Part shown: one piece after another, positions 26,489 through 35,368 of the stretch | How positions within the stretch are numbered: position 1 is the stretch's first letter | Layout of the letters: each line of letters begins with the position of its first letter | Assembly (NCBI RefSeq): GCF_014205635.1 | Contig: NZ_JACIIV010000002.1 | Span: 1 to 64,000 of the forward strand | Direction: 5' to 3' | Origin: Polymorphobacter multimanifer | GTDB taxonomy: Bacteria; Pseudomonadota; Alphaproteobacteria; Sphingomonadales; Sphingomonadaceae | DNA: 64,000 bases | Program-made: the position numbers and the translations under genes | Notes under the pieces: generated by a model | Database searches by the model: none | Seen by the model: only the letters and a program-made list of their open reading frames with translations | Told to the model about the DNA's origin: nothing

Positions 26489-28269
26489 TGCAGGAAATGT
26501 TCGGAAAGCCTGCGCCGCGACGAACGGCGAGTCTTGTTGCGCCGTTGCCGCTGCTCGACCGGATGACCCGCAGGAGTTCCATTCGCGGCATCCTCCTGTT
26601 CATCATGCTGGTGTCGCTGCTGCCGCTGGTGCTGCTTTCCACCTGGCAGGGGATCGCCCGGCTGCAGCGCGACCGCAGCGCCGGAAGCGGGCAATTGCTC
26701 GAATCTGCGATGATGACCAGCGCGTCCGAACGCAATGTTATCGCAGGTGCCCGAGCCATTCTTGGCGTGCTGGCGACAATCCCCGATGTCCGGGCGCGCG
26801 AGCAGGCAACATGTGGCCCCATCCTGCAGGAAACCGTACGGCGCTATCCGGCCTATAGCCATTTCTCGATCGCGCGGCCCGATGGCACGCTCGCCTGCGC
26901 GAGCGACCCGAGCGCCGTCGGCATGACGATGAAGGAGCCGATCCTCTCGAAGCAGTTGCAGACCAGCGGATTTCTGGTGACGGCACCGATATGGGGCGAG
27001 ATTTCGAACCGACCGATCCTGCGCGCCGTGCTGCCACTCCGCGCTGCCGACGGCGAATTTGACGGGGTCATCACGGCATCGATCGATCTTGCGTGGATCG
27101 AGCGGCTGCTCAGCGAACAGCATCGCCTCGACAATGTGGCTGTGGCGCTGGTGGATGGCGCAGGCCGCCCGGTGGTGAGCAGCCGACAGCTGCCGTGGAA
27201 GCAGCTCGATATTCTTCCGAAGAATGCTGATGCAAATAACGACGAGGTGTTCACCGTGGCAGGGCCGGACGGGCGGGACTGGTCCTATGCCGTGGCACCG
27301 CTGCATATCGATACCGAAGGCGGCGAATCGTTCCACATTGTCTATGCCGCTGCCCAGCCGTTCCGCTTCGGCAGTGACTGGTGGTTTGCCGCAGGCTATT
27401 TCCTGCTGCCGCTGCTCGCGCTGGTGCTGGCCTCGGCGGCAATCTGGTATGGTGCCAACCGCGCCATCCTGCGCTGGATTGCCGAGCTCGGGACACTCGC
27501 CGGGCGAATCGGCAACAGCGGTGGTTCCGATCTCAGGCGCCGGCCAAGCTTTGCCAATGCGCCGATGGAAATGCGCGATTTTGCGGCGGACCTTTTGCGC
27601 ATGGGCAATTCGATTGCCGAGCGCGACCATCGGTTGCGGCAATCGGTCGAGACCCAGACGGCCGTGGCGCGCGAACTTCATCACCGGGTCCGCAACAACC
27701 TGCAGGTGATGGGCAGCTTTCTCAGTCTTCAGGCTGCACGCATGCCTGCCGGGCAGGCGCGCGTGGCGCTCGACGAAGCGCAGCTCCGCGTCGCGACGCT
27801 GGCGATGGTCAACGGCCTGCTCTACGCCGACGGCGAGCTCACCACAGTGTCGGTTTCCGATCTGCTTGAGCCTCTCGAGGAGCTGCTGGCGTCGCACGGC
27901 CGCTGCCGCGGCGAGGTGATCGTCGATCCCGATCTTGCACCGCAGGTTGTCGATCTCGATCGTGCCGTGCCGCTCTCCTTGTGGGTGGTGGAAGCTGCCG
28001 TCTGCCTGTTCGAAAGGGCGGGCGGGGATGAGGATGCCGGGACCTTCCGTATCCATATCACCAGCGAGGACGATATGATCTGCTTCGTGGTGACCGCACA
28101 CGGCCTGCTCCCCGATTCCGGTCGTGACAGCCTTCACCGCCGGCTCGTCATCGCCATTGCCCATCAATTGGGGGGCCGCTCGCGCATCGACGATGTCGGG
28201 CCGGACAAGGGCCAGATCGTGCTGTCGATGCCGCTGGACAAGGTGATGACAGTCGAGGCGCGCGGTTGA
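26488..28269 (+). CDS. phyP: PhyP-like membrane sensor with degenerate ATPase domain
   Basis: The 593-residue protein has a transmembrane helix (about 35-55), a periplasmic sensor region and a second helix (about 305-325). The HisKA_2 segment RELHHRVRNNLQVMGSFLSL follows (His398). The ATPase half is abnormal: the N-box position reads VVEAAVCLF (500-508) where an Asn is expected, and the G1-box position reads VTAHGLLP (535-542) without the Asp. In Sphingomonas sp. Fr1, PhyP is encoded at the same locus and negatively regulates PhyR, so a phosphatase-type role is favoured over kinase activity. It is coupled to ecfG by TGATG. Confidence 0.82.
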   Translation: MQEMFGKPAPRRTASLVAPLPLLDRMTRRSSIRGILLFIMLVSLLPLVLLSTWQGIARLQRDRSAGSGQLLESAMMTSASERNVIAGARAILGVLATIPDVRAREQATCGPILQETVRRYPAYSHFSIARPDGTLACASDPSAVGMTMKEPILSKQLQTSGFLVTAPIWGEISNRPILRAVLPLRAADGEFDGVITASIDLAWIERLLSEQHRLDNVAVALVDGAGRPVVSSRQLPWKQLDILPKNADANNDEVFTVAGPDGRDWSYAVAPLHIDTEGGESFHIVYAAAQPFRFGSDWWFAAGYFLLPLLALVLASAAIWYGANRAILRWIAELGTLAGRIGNSGGSDLRRRPSFANAPMEMRDFAADLLRMGNSIAERDHRLRQSVETQTAVARELHHRVRNNLQVMGSFLSLQAARMPAGQARVALDEAQLRVATLAMVNGLLYADGELTTVSVSDLLEPLEELLASHGRCRGEVIVDPDLAPQVVDLDRAVPLSLWVVEAAVCLFERAGGDEDAGTFRIHITSEDDMICFVVTAHGLLPDSGRDSLHRRLVIAIAHQLGGRSRIDDVGPDKGQIVLSMPLDKVMTVEARG

Positions 28270-28283
28270 AGCCTGACGCCGGC

Positions 28284-28727
28284 TCAGACCAGATAGCCTG
28301 GCCGGGCCACGAAGGCCTGCATGCGCGCCCCAAGCGCTTCAAGATCGAGGTCGGAGCCCCGCACCCGCCGGAAGATCTGCCGCTCCTCCATTTCTGCATG
28401 GTGCGCGAAATGCTCGCGGAGCACGGTCATATGGGCACGGAGCATCTCCGGCGACATGGCAGGATCGGCGATGTGCTCAAGCAGAAATTCGGTGGTCATG
28501 CGCTCCACGACGGCAACATCGATCAGCTCGGCGGTGTCGAGCACTGCAGACACGGCCGGATAGAACACCTGCTGCTCGAGCGCCTGATGGCTTGCGATCG
28601 CCGCACAGATCGGCGCTTTCAAGGCCAGCTGCCGCTCCGGGGTGGCGACTTCGAATTGCTCGAAGAGCGCATCGATCTCGCGGTGTACAGCGGTCAGCAG
28701 GGCAATGGCATTGGGTGGTTGGGGCAC
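28284..28727 (-). CDS. hemerythrin HHE-domain protein
   Basis: The 147-residue helical protein has hemerythrin-type ligands: His15, an HxxxE pair at His47/Glu51 and another at His110/Glu114 (HAEMEE), plus His85, His99 and His106 nearby. Such di-iron proteins bind O2 or NO or handle peroxide and iron during stress. Start is GTG at 28727, with AAGG 8 bases upstream. It lies 14 bp from the convergent phyP end and has a strong EcfG promoter, making it a direct member of the stress regulon. Confidence 0.87.
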   Translation of the reverse strand: MPQPPNAIALLTAVHREIDALFEQFEVATPERQLALKAPICAAIASHQALEQQVFYPAVSAVLDTAELIDVAVVERMTTEFLLEHIADPAMSPEMLRAHMTVLREHFAHHAEMEERQIFRRVRGSDLDLEALGARMQAFVARPGYLV

Positions 28728-28761
28728 ACGATCAAGCCTTGAGTGATTTCATTGTCGAACC

Positions 28762-28786
28762 AACCATGGCTGGGCGGCCAAGTTCC
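28762..28786 (-). promoter_or_regulatory. sigma-EcfG promoter for the hemerythrin gene
   Basis: On the minus strand GGAAC (28786-28782), 17 bases, then GTT (28764-28762), 35 bp before the GTG start. It is an exact match to the spacing and sequence seen at phyR and nepR. Confidence 0.8.
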
Positions 28787-28843
28787 GGGCGGATGACTGC
28801 GCTTTGAGATGGTTTGCAGTCCGCTTGAAATTTGTGCGGGCAA

Positions 28844-28868
28844 GGAACCAAAACCGGCATCATATCTT
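28844..28868 (+). promoter_or_regulatory. weak sigma-EcfG-like promoter before the glycoconjugate cluster
   Basis: GGAAC (28844-28848), 17 bases, then CTT (28866-28868): one mismatch in the -10 triplet. It lies 41 bp before the ATG of the small exported protein, the first gene of the rightward cluster. Given the exact matches nearby, it is a candidate rather than a firm call. Confidence 0.35.
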
Positions 28869-28909
28869 GAATTTCATGGAACATCGCGGGGGCATCACCG
28901 GAGGTTTTC

Positions 28910-29209
28910 ATGAACAAGATTGCTCTGCTCGCTCTCTCGACTGGATTCGCGACCATGGCCGTGGCGCAGGAAGCGCCGCCGACAACTGGTTCCACGGCAG
29001 TACCCTCTGCTCCGGCTCCGGCACCGCCCCTCGGCGCGCCGAATGCCGGCATGGGCAACGCGCCTTCCGCTAGCATCCCGGCCACGCCGCCGCAGCGACC
29101 GCCTTTGGCGGACCGCGGACTTGGATCCATGCCGACCGCGCCTGCGCCTGCGCCAGCGATCGGCCAGACCCCGGCGCCGGGCTCGGTCGTGGAGAATCCA
29201 CGACCCTGA
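28910..29209 (+). CDS. small exported Pro/Ala-rich protein
   Basis: The 99-residue protein has a signal peptide (MNKIALLALSTGFATMAVAQ) and a mature part made almost wholly of Pro, Ala, Gly, Ser and Thr, with no recognised domain. It is likely unstructured and periplasmic or surface-associated. GGAGG lies 5-6 bases before the ATG. It precedes the glycosyltransferase by 49 bp and may share its transcript. The function is unknown. Confidence 0.7.
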   Translation: MNKIALLALSTGFATMAVAQEAPPTTGSTAVPSAPAPAPPLGAPNAGMGNAPSASIPATPPQRPPLADRGLGSMPTAPAPAPAIGQTPAPGSVVENPRP

Positions 29210-29258
29210 GGCCGGATCATCGACCTGATTGCCGACTCCGACGAAAGAACCATCTTCG

Positions 29259-30431
29259 ATGAAAATGCTGTCCAGCGCGGCCAACGGGCTTGTCGCGACC
29301 GATGCCGATGCGCCAACACATCCCTTGCTGCTTTGTTTCTCGCATCTGCGTTGGAATTTTGTGTTTCAGCGCCCGCAGCACCTGATGACCCGCGCCACCA
29401 CCGATTACGAAGTGATCTTCGTGGAGGAGCCGATGGATGCGCCCGACATGACGCCGGGCTGGTCGATCGCCATCAGCGGCGGGGTTACCGTCGCAACACC
29501 GCTGCTTCCCGCTGGCGGCAGTCATGAGCAGCGCGTCGAAACCCAGGCGTTGCTCGTCGACAATCTGCTGATGGGCCGGCTGCCCCGCGTCGTCTGGTAT
29601 TACACGCCGATGGCGCTCGAATTCAGCGGCTCGCTCGGCAGCACCACGACTGTCTATGACAACATGGACGAACTGGCGCTGTTTCATGGAGCCGACAGCC
29701 GCATCCGCCAGCAGGAAGCACTGCTGATGGCGCGGGCCGATGTGGTGTTCACCGGCGGCCACAGTCTCTACGAGGCCAAGCGGCATCTGCATCCCAATAT
29801 CCACCCGGTGCCATCGAGCGTCGATATCGCCCATTTCCGCCGGCCCGAGCCGATGCTCGCCGATCCGCAGGATCAGGCGCATATCCCGCATCCGCGCATC
29901 GGCTTTTTCGGCGTCATCGACGAGCGGATGGACATGGCGCTGGTTGACGAGCTGGCCGCACGCTGCCCCGAGATGCAGTTCGTGATGGTTGGGCCGATCG
30001 TGAAGATCGACCCTGCTTCGTGCCCCGAGCGTCCCAACCTCCATTGGATCGGCGGCAGGAGCTACGACCAGCTGCCCGCCTATCTCCACCATTGGGACTG
30101 CGGCTTCATGCCGTTCGCGCGCAACGATGCCACGCGCTTCATAAGCCCCACCAAGACACCGGAATTCCTGGCAGCCGGCTTGCCCGTCGTCTCCACCGCC
30201 ATCCCCGATGTGCAGAACCCCTATGGCGATCTCGGCCTTGTCGGAATCGCCGATGATGCCGAAGGCCTTGCCGCCGCCATTGAGGTCGCTCTTGCCTCTG
30301 CCGGCGACCCTGCATGGCACAGCCGCGTGGCCGAGCAGCTGCGAAGCTCGTCGTGGGACAGCACCTGGGCGCTGATGCACCGTGAAATCAGCACCGTCAC
30401 AACGCAAGCTCTGGAGAGCGAACATGCATGA
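29259..30431 (+). CDS. glycosyltransferase (GT-B fold, GT4-like)
   Basis: The 390-residue protein opens with the family motif LLCFSHLRWNFVFQRPQHLM and has a GT-B donor-site region: GRSYDQLPAYLHHWDCGFMP, then ISPTKTPEFLAAGLPVVST. Such enzymes retain sugar configuration and use nucleotide sugars. It overlaps the UDP-galactopyranose mutase gene by 8 bp, so a galactofuranosyl donor is a reasonable guess. ATG 29259 is preferred over an upstream in-frame TTG at 29229. No membrane segment is visible. Confidence 0.82.
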   Translation: MKMLSSAANGLVATDADAPTHPLLLCFSHLRWNFVFQRPQHLMTRATTDYEVIFVEEPMDAPDMTPGWSIAISGGVTVATPLLPAGGSHEQRVETQALLVDNLLMGRLPRVVWYYTPMALEFSGSLGSTTTVYDNMDELALFHGADSRIRQQEALLMARADVVFTGGHSLYEAKRHLHPNIHPVPSSVDIAHFRRPEPMLADPQDQAHIPHPRIGFFGVIDERMDMALVDELAARCPEMQFVMVGPIVKIDPASCPERPNLHWIGGRSYDQLPAYLHHWDCGFMPFARNDATRFISPTKTPEFLAAGLPVVSTAIPDVQNPYGDLGLVGIADDAEGLAAAIEVALASAGDPAWHSRVAEQLRSSSWDSTWALMHREISTVTTQALESEHA

Positions 30432-31542
30432 TTGGATTGTGGTCGGCGCCGGCTTTGCCGGTGCGGTAATGGCCGAGCGCATCGCCTCGCAACGCGGCGA
30501 GACCGTGCTGGTGGTCGACAAACGCGACCATATCGCCGGCAATGCGCATGATCGCCGCAATGCCGATGGCGTGCTCTTCCACCAATATGGCCCGCACATC
30601 TTCCATACCAACAGCAGCATGATCTCGGATTATCTGTCGCAGTTCACCGAATGGCGCCCGTACGAGCATCGCGTGCTGGCGTCGGTCGATGGGCAGCTAG
30701 TGCCGATTCCGATCAATCGCACCACGATCAACAAGCTCTATGGGCTCGACCTCGACGAAGCCGGCGTCGAAGCCTTTCTGGCGGCGCGCGCCGAGCCCGT
30801 CGAGACCATCCGCACCTCCGAGGACGTCGTCGTCGGCAAGGTCGGGCGCGAGCTCTACGAGAAGTTCTTCCGCGGCTATACCCAGAAGCAATGGGGCCTC
30901 GATCCCAGCGAGCTCGATCGCTCGGTGACGGCACGGGTGCCTACGCGCACCAACGATGACGACCGTTACTTCACCGACTCGTTCCAGCAGATGCCGCGCG
31001 ATGGCTATACGGCGATGTTCGAGCGCATGCTCGCCAATCCGCTCATCACCGTCCAGCTCGGCGTCGATGCGCTGGCGATGCCGGCCGCCGACCGGCCGCG
31101 GCGGATGGTCTTCACCGGGCCGATCGATGCCTATTACGGCCATGTCTATGGTGCGCTGCCGTATCGCTCGCTGCAATTCCACCATGTCACGCTCGACGAG
31201 GCCTGGACGCAGCAGGTCGGAACGATCAACTTCCCGCAGGATCAGGATTATACCCGCGTCACCGAGGTGAAGCACCTCACCGGTCAGAACCACCCCTGCA
31301 CGACCCTCACCTATGAGTATCCGAGCGCGGAGGGCGACCCCTATTATCCCATTCCGCGGCCGGAGAACGAAGCGCTGTTCAAGCGCTACGAAGCGCTCGC
31401 ACGTGCCGAGGAGAACACCTGGTTCGTCGGACGGCTGGCAACATACCGCTATTACAACATGGATCAGGTGGTCGGCCAGGCACTCGCGACGTTCCAGCGG
31501 CTCGATGCTGCGGTGCCGCGCACCGGTCGGCAAGCCGCCTGA
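30424..31542 (+). CDS. glf: UDP-galactopyranose mutase
   Basis: The 372-residue flavoenzyme converts UDP-galactopyranose to UDP-galactofuranose. It has the FAD-binding start WIVVGAGFAGAVMAERIA, the active-site region YGPHIFHT, GYTQKQWGLDPSEL, and VTGPID-like text (VFTGPIDAYYG), ending in WFVGRLATYRYYNMDQV. Length matches Glf (about 370-390). It overlaps the upstream glycosyltransferase by 8 bp. Its substrate is supplied by GalE, encoded at 21430. Confidence 0.95.
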   Translation: MHDWIVVGAGFAGAVMAERIASQRGETVLVVDKRDHIAGNAHDRRNADGVLFHQYGPHIFHTNSSMISDYLSQFTEWRPYEHRVLASVDGQLVPIPINRTTINKLYGLDLDEAGVEAFLAARAEPVETIRTSEDVVVGKVGRELYEKFFRGYTQKQWGLDPSELDRSVTARVPTRTNDDDRYFTDSFQQMPRDGYTAMFERMLANPLITVQLGVDALAMPAADRPRRMVFTGPIDAYYGHVYGALPYRSLQFHHVTLDEAWTQQVGTINFPQDQDYTRVTEVKHLTGQNHPCTTLTYEYPSAEGDPYYPIPRPENEALFKRYEALARAEENTWFVGRLATYRYYNMDQVVGQALATFQRLDAAVPRTGRQAA

Positions 31543-31551
31543 AGCAGCGAC

Positions 31552-32688
31552 ATGATCCAGCCTCTCTTCGGGACCATGTTGATGGGCGGCTTCGAATGTG
31601 CTGCCCAGAAATTGAAGTCACGCAGACGGCTGGATATCGCCGCCAGCACCGGCCATGCAGCACGCGCTGCCGAGGATTATCGGCTGCTGCACGCGCATGG
31701 CATGGCGGCGGCGCGCGATGGCCTGCGCTGGCACCTCATCGAGCAGCGGCCCGGCCGTTATGACTGGTCGAGCTTCCTGCCGATGCTGCGCGCGGCGCGC
31801 GAGACGAACACGCGGATCATCTGGGATCTGCTGCACTATGGCATCCCCGATGGTGTCGATGTCTTGTCGCCGCGCTTCATCACCCGTTTCGCCGCCTTTG
31901 CGCGCGAAGCGGCGCGGGTGATCGCCTCGGAGACCGACACTGCCCCCTGCTTCACGCCTGTCAACGAGATCAGCTACTGGGCCTTTGCCGGCGGCGATAC
32001 CGGCGATCTCAACCCGTTCGCGCGGGGCTCTGGTGACGTGCTCAAGCGGCAGCTCGTCCGAGCCGCCCTCGCCGCCACGTGCGAAGTGCGCAGCATCAAC
32101 AGCCAGGCACGGATCACCTGCGCCGAGCCGTTGATCAATGTGCTCCCGGCCGACGCCTCGCCAGCGGCGGCGGCAAAAGCGGCACGGCACAATGAATCGC
32201 AGTTCGAGGCGGTCGACATGCTGCTCGGCTTGAAGGCGCCTGACCTCGGTGGCCATGCCGATGCGCTCGATGTCATCGGGTTCAACTATTACTACAACAA
32301 CCAGTGGATCGATGAGGGACGCACCGTCTTCCTCGGAGACTGGCTTCACGTCCCGTTGCATCAGCTGCTCGGTCCGGCTGCCGCGCGCTACAGCCAACCC
32401 GTCTACATCGCCGAGACCGGCACCGAAGGCGTGTTTCGCCCGCACTGGCTCCGCTACGTCTGCGACGAGGTGTGCGTCGCTGCCCGGCAAGGCACGATGG
32501 TCGGCGGCATCTGCCTCTATCCGATCATCAGCCACCTCGGCTGGGTCGACGACCGGCACTGCCAGAACGGCCTGTTCGATGGCCATGCTCCCGACGGGCA
32601 TCGCCATGCCCATGCCGCGCTGGCCGGGGAGATTCGCGATCAGGCGACACGCTTCCGAGCGCTCGCGCGCGTGTCGGCCGCAGCTTGA
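31552..32688 (+). CDS. GH1-like glycoside hydrolase (clan GH-A)
   Basis: The 378-residue TIM-barrel protein has the acid/base motif FTPVNEISYW (Asn138-Glu139) and a nucleophile motif VYIAETGTEGVF (Glu288), as in beta-glucosidase-type retaining enzymes. It is shorter than classic GH1 enzymes (about 450). No signal peptide is present, so it acts in the cytoplasm. It could edit or release a glycosidic intermediate of the cluster's product. A TTG start of the next gene overlaps its stop. Confidence 0.75.
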   Translation: MIQPLFGTMLMGGFECAAQKLKSRRRLDIAASTGHAARAAEDYRLLHAHGMAAARDGLRWHLIEQRPGRYDWSSFLPMLRAARETNTRIIWDLLHYGIPDGVDVLSPRFITRFAAFAREAARVIASETDTAPCFTPVNEISYWAFAGGDTGDLNPFARGSGDVLKRQLVRAALAATCEVRSINSQARITCAEPLINVLPADASPAAAAKAARHNESQFEAVDMLLGLKAPDLGGHADALDVIGFNYYYNNQWIDEGRTVFLGDWLHVPLHQLLGPAAARYSQPVYIAETGTEGVFRPHWLRYVCDEVCVAARQGTMVGGICLYPIISHLGWVDDRHCQNGLFDGHAPDGHRHAHAALAGEIRDQATRFRALARVSAAA

Positions 32689-33731
32689 GCATCGGGGCGC
32701 CGCCCGTTGTCGTGGCGATTCCGGCACGAAATGAAGCAACACGGATCGGTGCGGCATTGGAAGCCCTTGCCGCGCAACCGCATGCCGACAGCAGCATTGC
32801 GGCCGCTATCGTCCACGCCAACAATTGCACCGATGCCACGGCCGCGGTCGCCCGCAGCGTGGCGCTGCCGTTTCCGCTCATCGTCATCGAAGCCGTGATG
32901 CCGTCGGCCGAATCGCATATCGGCCACGCCCGCCGCGCAGTGACCGAAGCCGCGGTGGCACATCTGCTCCGGCTCGGTCGCCCTGATGGCATCGTCGCCG
33001 GCACCGATGCCGACAGCCGCGTGGCCGGCGACTGGCTCGGGCGGTTGCTGGCCGCCTTTGTGCCGCAGATCGACGCCGTGTGCGGCGTGATCGCCCTCGA
33101 TGGCCCGATCAGCGCACCGCTCGCGCGCGTGCGGGAGGCCGAAGCCGAGTATGCCGCGATGGTCGCGCGCGTCACCGATTGGCTCGATCCGCTCGATCAT
33201 GATCCCTGGCCCAACCATGTCTGGAGCTGGGGCGCCAATTTCGCCGTGCGCGCCAGCACGCTTTCCACCGTTGGCGGCTCACCGCTGGTCGACCTTGCCG
33301 AAGACCGGGCGCTGCATGCCGCCCTTGTCCGCCATGATGCGCGAATTCGCCATGCCTGCGACGTGCAGGTGTTCACCTCGGCGCGCGCCGATGGTCGCGC
33401 ACCGGGCGGGCTTGCGGACCTGCTGAGCGACTATGCGACCGACCAGGACGCCCTTGCCGATTTTGCCCTCGAGCCGGCGGCAACGACCTGGGACCGCGCC
33501 GCGCGCCGCGTTGCTGCCCGTGCGCGCTGGGGCAGCCGCCCGGGCTTCGGTGCCGCCTGGGCAGCGCAGGAGGCAGAGACGCCCCGCCTTGCCCGGCAGC
33601 GTGTGGCTGTTCGCGCCTTGCCGGCGCAAACCGCCTTGTTGGGCCGCTGGCTTAAAGACGCAGCAGATCGATCCGATAGTCGCGTTCCGCTGCCTGGTGC
33701 AGGATTGTCGCTGCAGGCCGCAGGGCATTGA
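32685..33731 (+). CDS. family 2 glycosyltransferase (GT-A fold)
   Basis: The 348-residue protein begins VVVAIPARNEATRIGAALEA, the GT2 nucleotide-sugar site, and has the metal motif GTDADSR (about 107-113). An SWGANFAVR acceptor-loop segment follows. TTG 32685 is chosen because it overlaps the upstream stop (TTGA), giving coupling. No transmembrane helices are obvious, unlike polymerising GT2 enzymes. Its last 80 bp overlap the 3' end of the convergent methyltransferase gene. Confidence 0.82.
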   Translation: MSIGAPPVVVAIPARNEATRIGAALEALAAQPHADSSIAAAIVHANNCTDATAAVARSVALPFPLIVIEAVMPSAESHIGHARRAVTEAAVAHLLRLGRPDGIVAGTDADSRVAGDWLGRLLAAFVPQIDAVCGVIALDGPISAPLARVREAEAEYAAMVARVTDWLDPLDHDPWPNHVWSWGANFAVRASTLSTVGGSPLVDLAEDRALHAALVRHDARIRHACDVQVFTSARADGRAPGGLADLLSDYATDQDALADFALEPAATTWDRAARRVAARARWGSRPGFGAAWAAQEAETPRLARQRVAVRALPAQTALLGRWLKDAADRSDSRVPLPGAGLSLQAAGH

Positions 33732-34242
33732 TGAACAGTTCCGCCGCAGCATTGCCGGTGAGCGGATAGTCGGGCGTCGGCCCAAGCCAATGGACGAGCA
33801 GGACATCGGCACCGGGCGCCGCTACCGCCCTGGTGACCCGCACCGCGCGCATGAGTGCGGGTGGATCGAGGTAATAGAGCACTTCGGAGAGCATGATCAG
33901 ATCATAGCCCTCGGCGGGCGCATCCTGCTGCACTTCGCCGGGAAAGGCCCGGCCCGCCAGCCGCACATTGCCGAGGTGGCGGGTTCGTGCGCGTGCGCGC
34001 TCGATTGCGGCCTCGGCCACATCGATGCCGAGCAGACGGTCGCATCGCGGTGCCAGCGCCTGCGTCAGAACCCCGATCGAACAGCCGACTTCGAGCGCGG
34101 CATTGTAGCGCTGCCGCGGCAGCGCGGCCAGGGTCGCTGCATATTTGCCCGCTTCATAGTCGCTGGTTTCGAACTTCCAGGGATCGGGATCACGTTTGTA
34201 GAGCGCGTCGAAATAGGCCGGCGGCAAGCTTCCCATCGTCAT
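33652..34242 (-). CDS. NodS-like SAM-dependent methyltransferase
   Basis: The 196-residue enzyme has the NodS-family opening YFDALYKRDPDPWKFETSDY and a SAM motif ALEVGCSIGVLTQALAP (49-65), followed by LLGIDVAEAAI. NodS N-methylates a freed amino group on rhizobial lipo-chito-oligosaccharides; the substrate here is unknown. A PIG-L deacetylase 1.1 kb away could produce such an amine. It overlaps the upstream dehydrogenase gene by 4 bp, so both are driven by the EcfG promoter at 35375-35399. Confidence 0.85.
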   Translation of the reverse strand: MTMGSLPPAYFDALYKRDPDPWKFETSDYEAGKYAATLAALPRQRYNAALEVGCSIGVLTQALAPRCDRLLGIDVAEAAIERARARTRHLGNVRLAGRAFPGEVQQDAPAEGYDLIMLSEVLYYLDPPALMRAVRVTRAVAAPGADVLLVHWLGPTPDYPLTGNAAAELFINALRPAATILHQAAERDYRIDLLRL

Positions 34243-35366
34243 TCTCCGATATCGCGATGCATCGGCCGCTCGGCGAGTGCCCAGATCGCTGCCGAATCAA
34301 GAGCAGCATCGGGAAACGGCTGGCGGAGATAGGTGGCGAGATCGCGGACGATCCGCTCGATGGGGTTGGGCCGCAGCATCGTCGAGAGCCCGATGCCGCG
34401 CTGTACGCGCTCGATCACGTCGAGCGCTGCCCGCTCGAAGCCGTGGCGTGCAAGATTGACGAACGCATCGATCTCGTCGCCCGGCCGCCTGGCGTCCTCG
34501 GCAATCGCGGCGGCGCCCGCCGTCCACAGCCGGGCGGTTTCGAGCGCGGCCACAGCCTCGCCGAAGCGCGCGCGCTGCACAGGGTCCTCGGTCCGGTTGC
34601 GATCGACCATCTGCGAGCGGTAGAGCGACACCAGCCGCTCGATGGACCCGAGCTGCACGGCGAGCACCCGCCAGGCGCCGCCGGCGAAATGCGGGCTGCA
34701 ATAATAATCCCCCGCCTCACCGACGATCTCGGCATCGCCGACGGCAATGCCGGTGAAGTCGACGGACCCGGTGAGCGAGGCGCGCATCCCCAGCGGAGTC
34801 CAGCTGGAAAGGTCGTTCCGCGCCGCCTGCACATCGGCCAGCAGCATCAGCACGCCCTGCGGCGTGCCCGCGGTCAGCAGCGGGCGCCGCACCATGCCGG
34901 TGCCGGACGTGTAGATCTTGCTGCCTGCTAGCCGGCGGTCGGCCAGCGTCACGCCCAGGCCGGTCTGCGCGTTCCACACTGCTGAAAGACGGCCGGCAGC
35001 GGCTTCGTTAGCGAGCAGTTGCAACTGAGCCGCCGTGCCGAAGCGCGTGACCAGCCGCACGGCGTTGACATGGCCTTCGTACAATCGCCCGAGTGAAAGC
35101 GATCCGCCGCCGATGATCCGCAATACATCGCGCATCGCCGGAGCCGTCGCTGAATCCATCCCGAGCCCGGTGCCGCCGAGCCGCGCGGGCAGCGGCGCAT
35201 GCAGCAACCCTTCGACGGCCAGCGACGCCACTTCCCGATCGAGCACGCAGCCATCGCAATCGCGTGCCGGCGCCAGTTCATAGGCCAATGCGGCGACATG
35301 ACAGGCCGCCGCGACCGGACCGGGCGGTGCGGCGGGAACCGGAGCAACGGGAGCATGATTGAGCAT
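34239..35366 (-). CDS. acyl-CoA-dehydrogenase-like protein
   Basis: The 375-residue protein follows the acyl-CoA dehydrogenase fold: LPARLGGTGLGMDSAT near the N-terminus, a flavin-binding middle (AVWNAQTGLGVTLAD, then TPLGMRASLTGSVDFTG) and a helical C-terminus with YRSQMVDRNRTEDPVQRARF. I could not identify the catalytic glutamate, so oxidation of an acyl-CoA is not assured; it may act on an acyl or sugar-linked group. Its ATG is 2 bp from the divergent PIG-L start. A perfect EcfG promoter ends 8 bp before the ATG, giving an almost leaderless transcript. Confidence 0.78.
   Translation of the reverse strand: MLNHAPVAPVPAAPPGPVAAACHVAALAYELAPARDCDGCVLDREVASLAVEGLLHAPLPARLGGTGLGMDSATAPAMRDVLRIIGGGSLSLGRLYEGHVNAVRLVTRFGTAAQLQLLANEAAAGRLSAVWNAQTGLGVTLADRRLAGSKIYTSGTGMVRRPLLTAGTPQGVLMLLADVQAARNDLSSWTPLGMRASLTGSVDFTGIAVGDAEIVGEAGDYYCSPHFAGGAWRVLAVQLGSIERLVSLYRSQMVDRNRTEDPVQRARFGEAVAALETARLWTAGAAAIAEDARRPGDEIDAFVNLARHGFERAALDVIERVQRGIGLSTMLRPNPIERIVRDLATYLRQPFPDAALDSAAIWALAERPMHRDIGE
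35335..35359 (+). promoter_or_regulatory. candidate sigma-EcfG promoter for the PIG-L gene
   Basis: GGAAC (35335-35339), 17 bases, then GAT (35357-35359): one mismatch in the -10 triplet. It lies inside the dehydrogenase coding region and ends 9 bp before the PIG-L ATG, mirroring the opposite promoter. Confidence 0.45.
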
Positions 35367-35368
35367 CG

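Noticed and set aside
26137-28167. 676-codon minus-strand frame opposite phyP
   Set aside because: Antisense to ecfG and phyP and without any motif.
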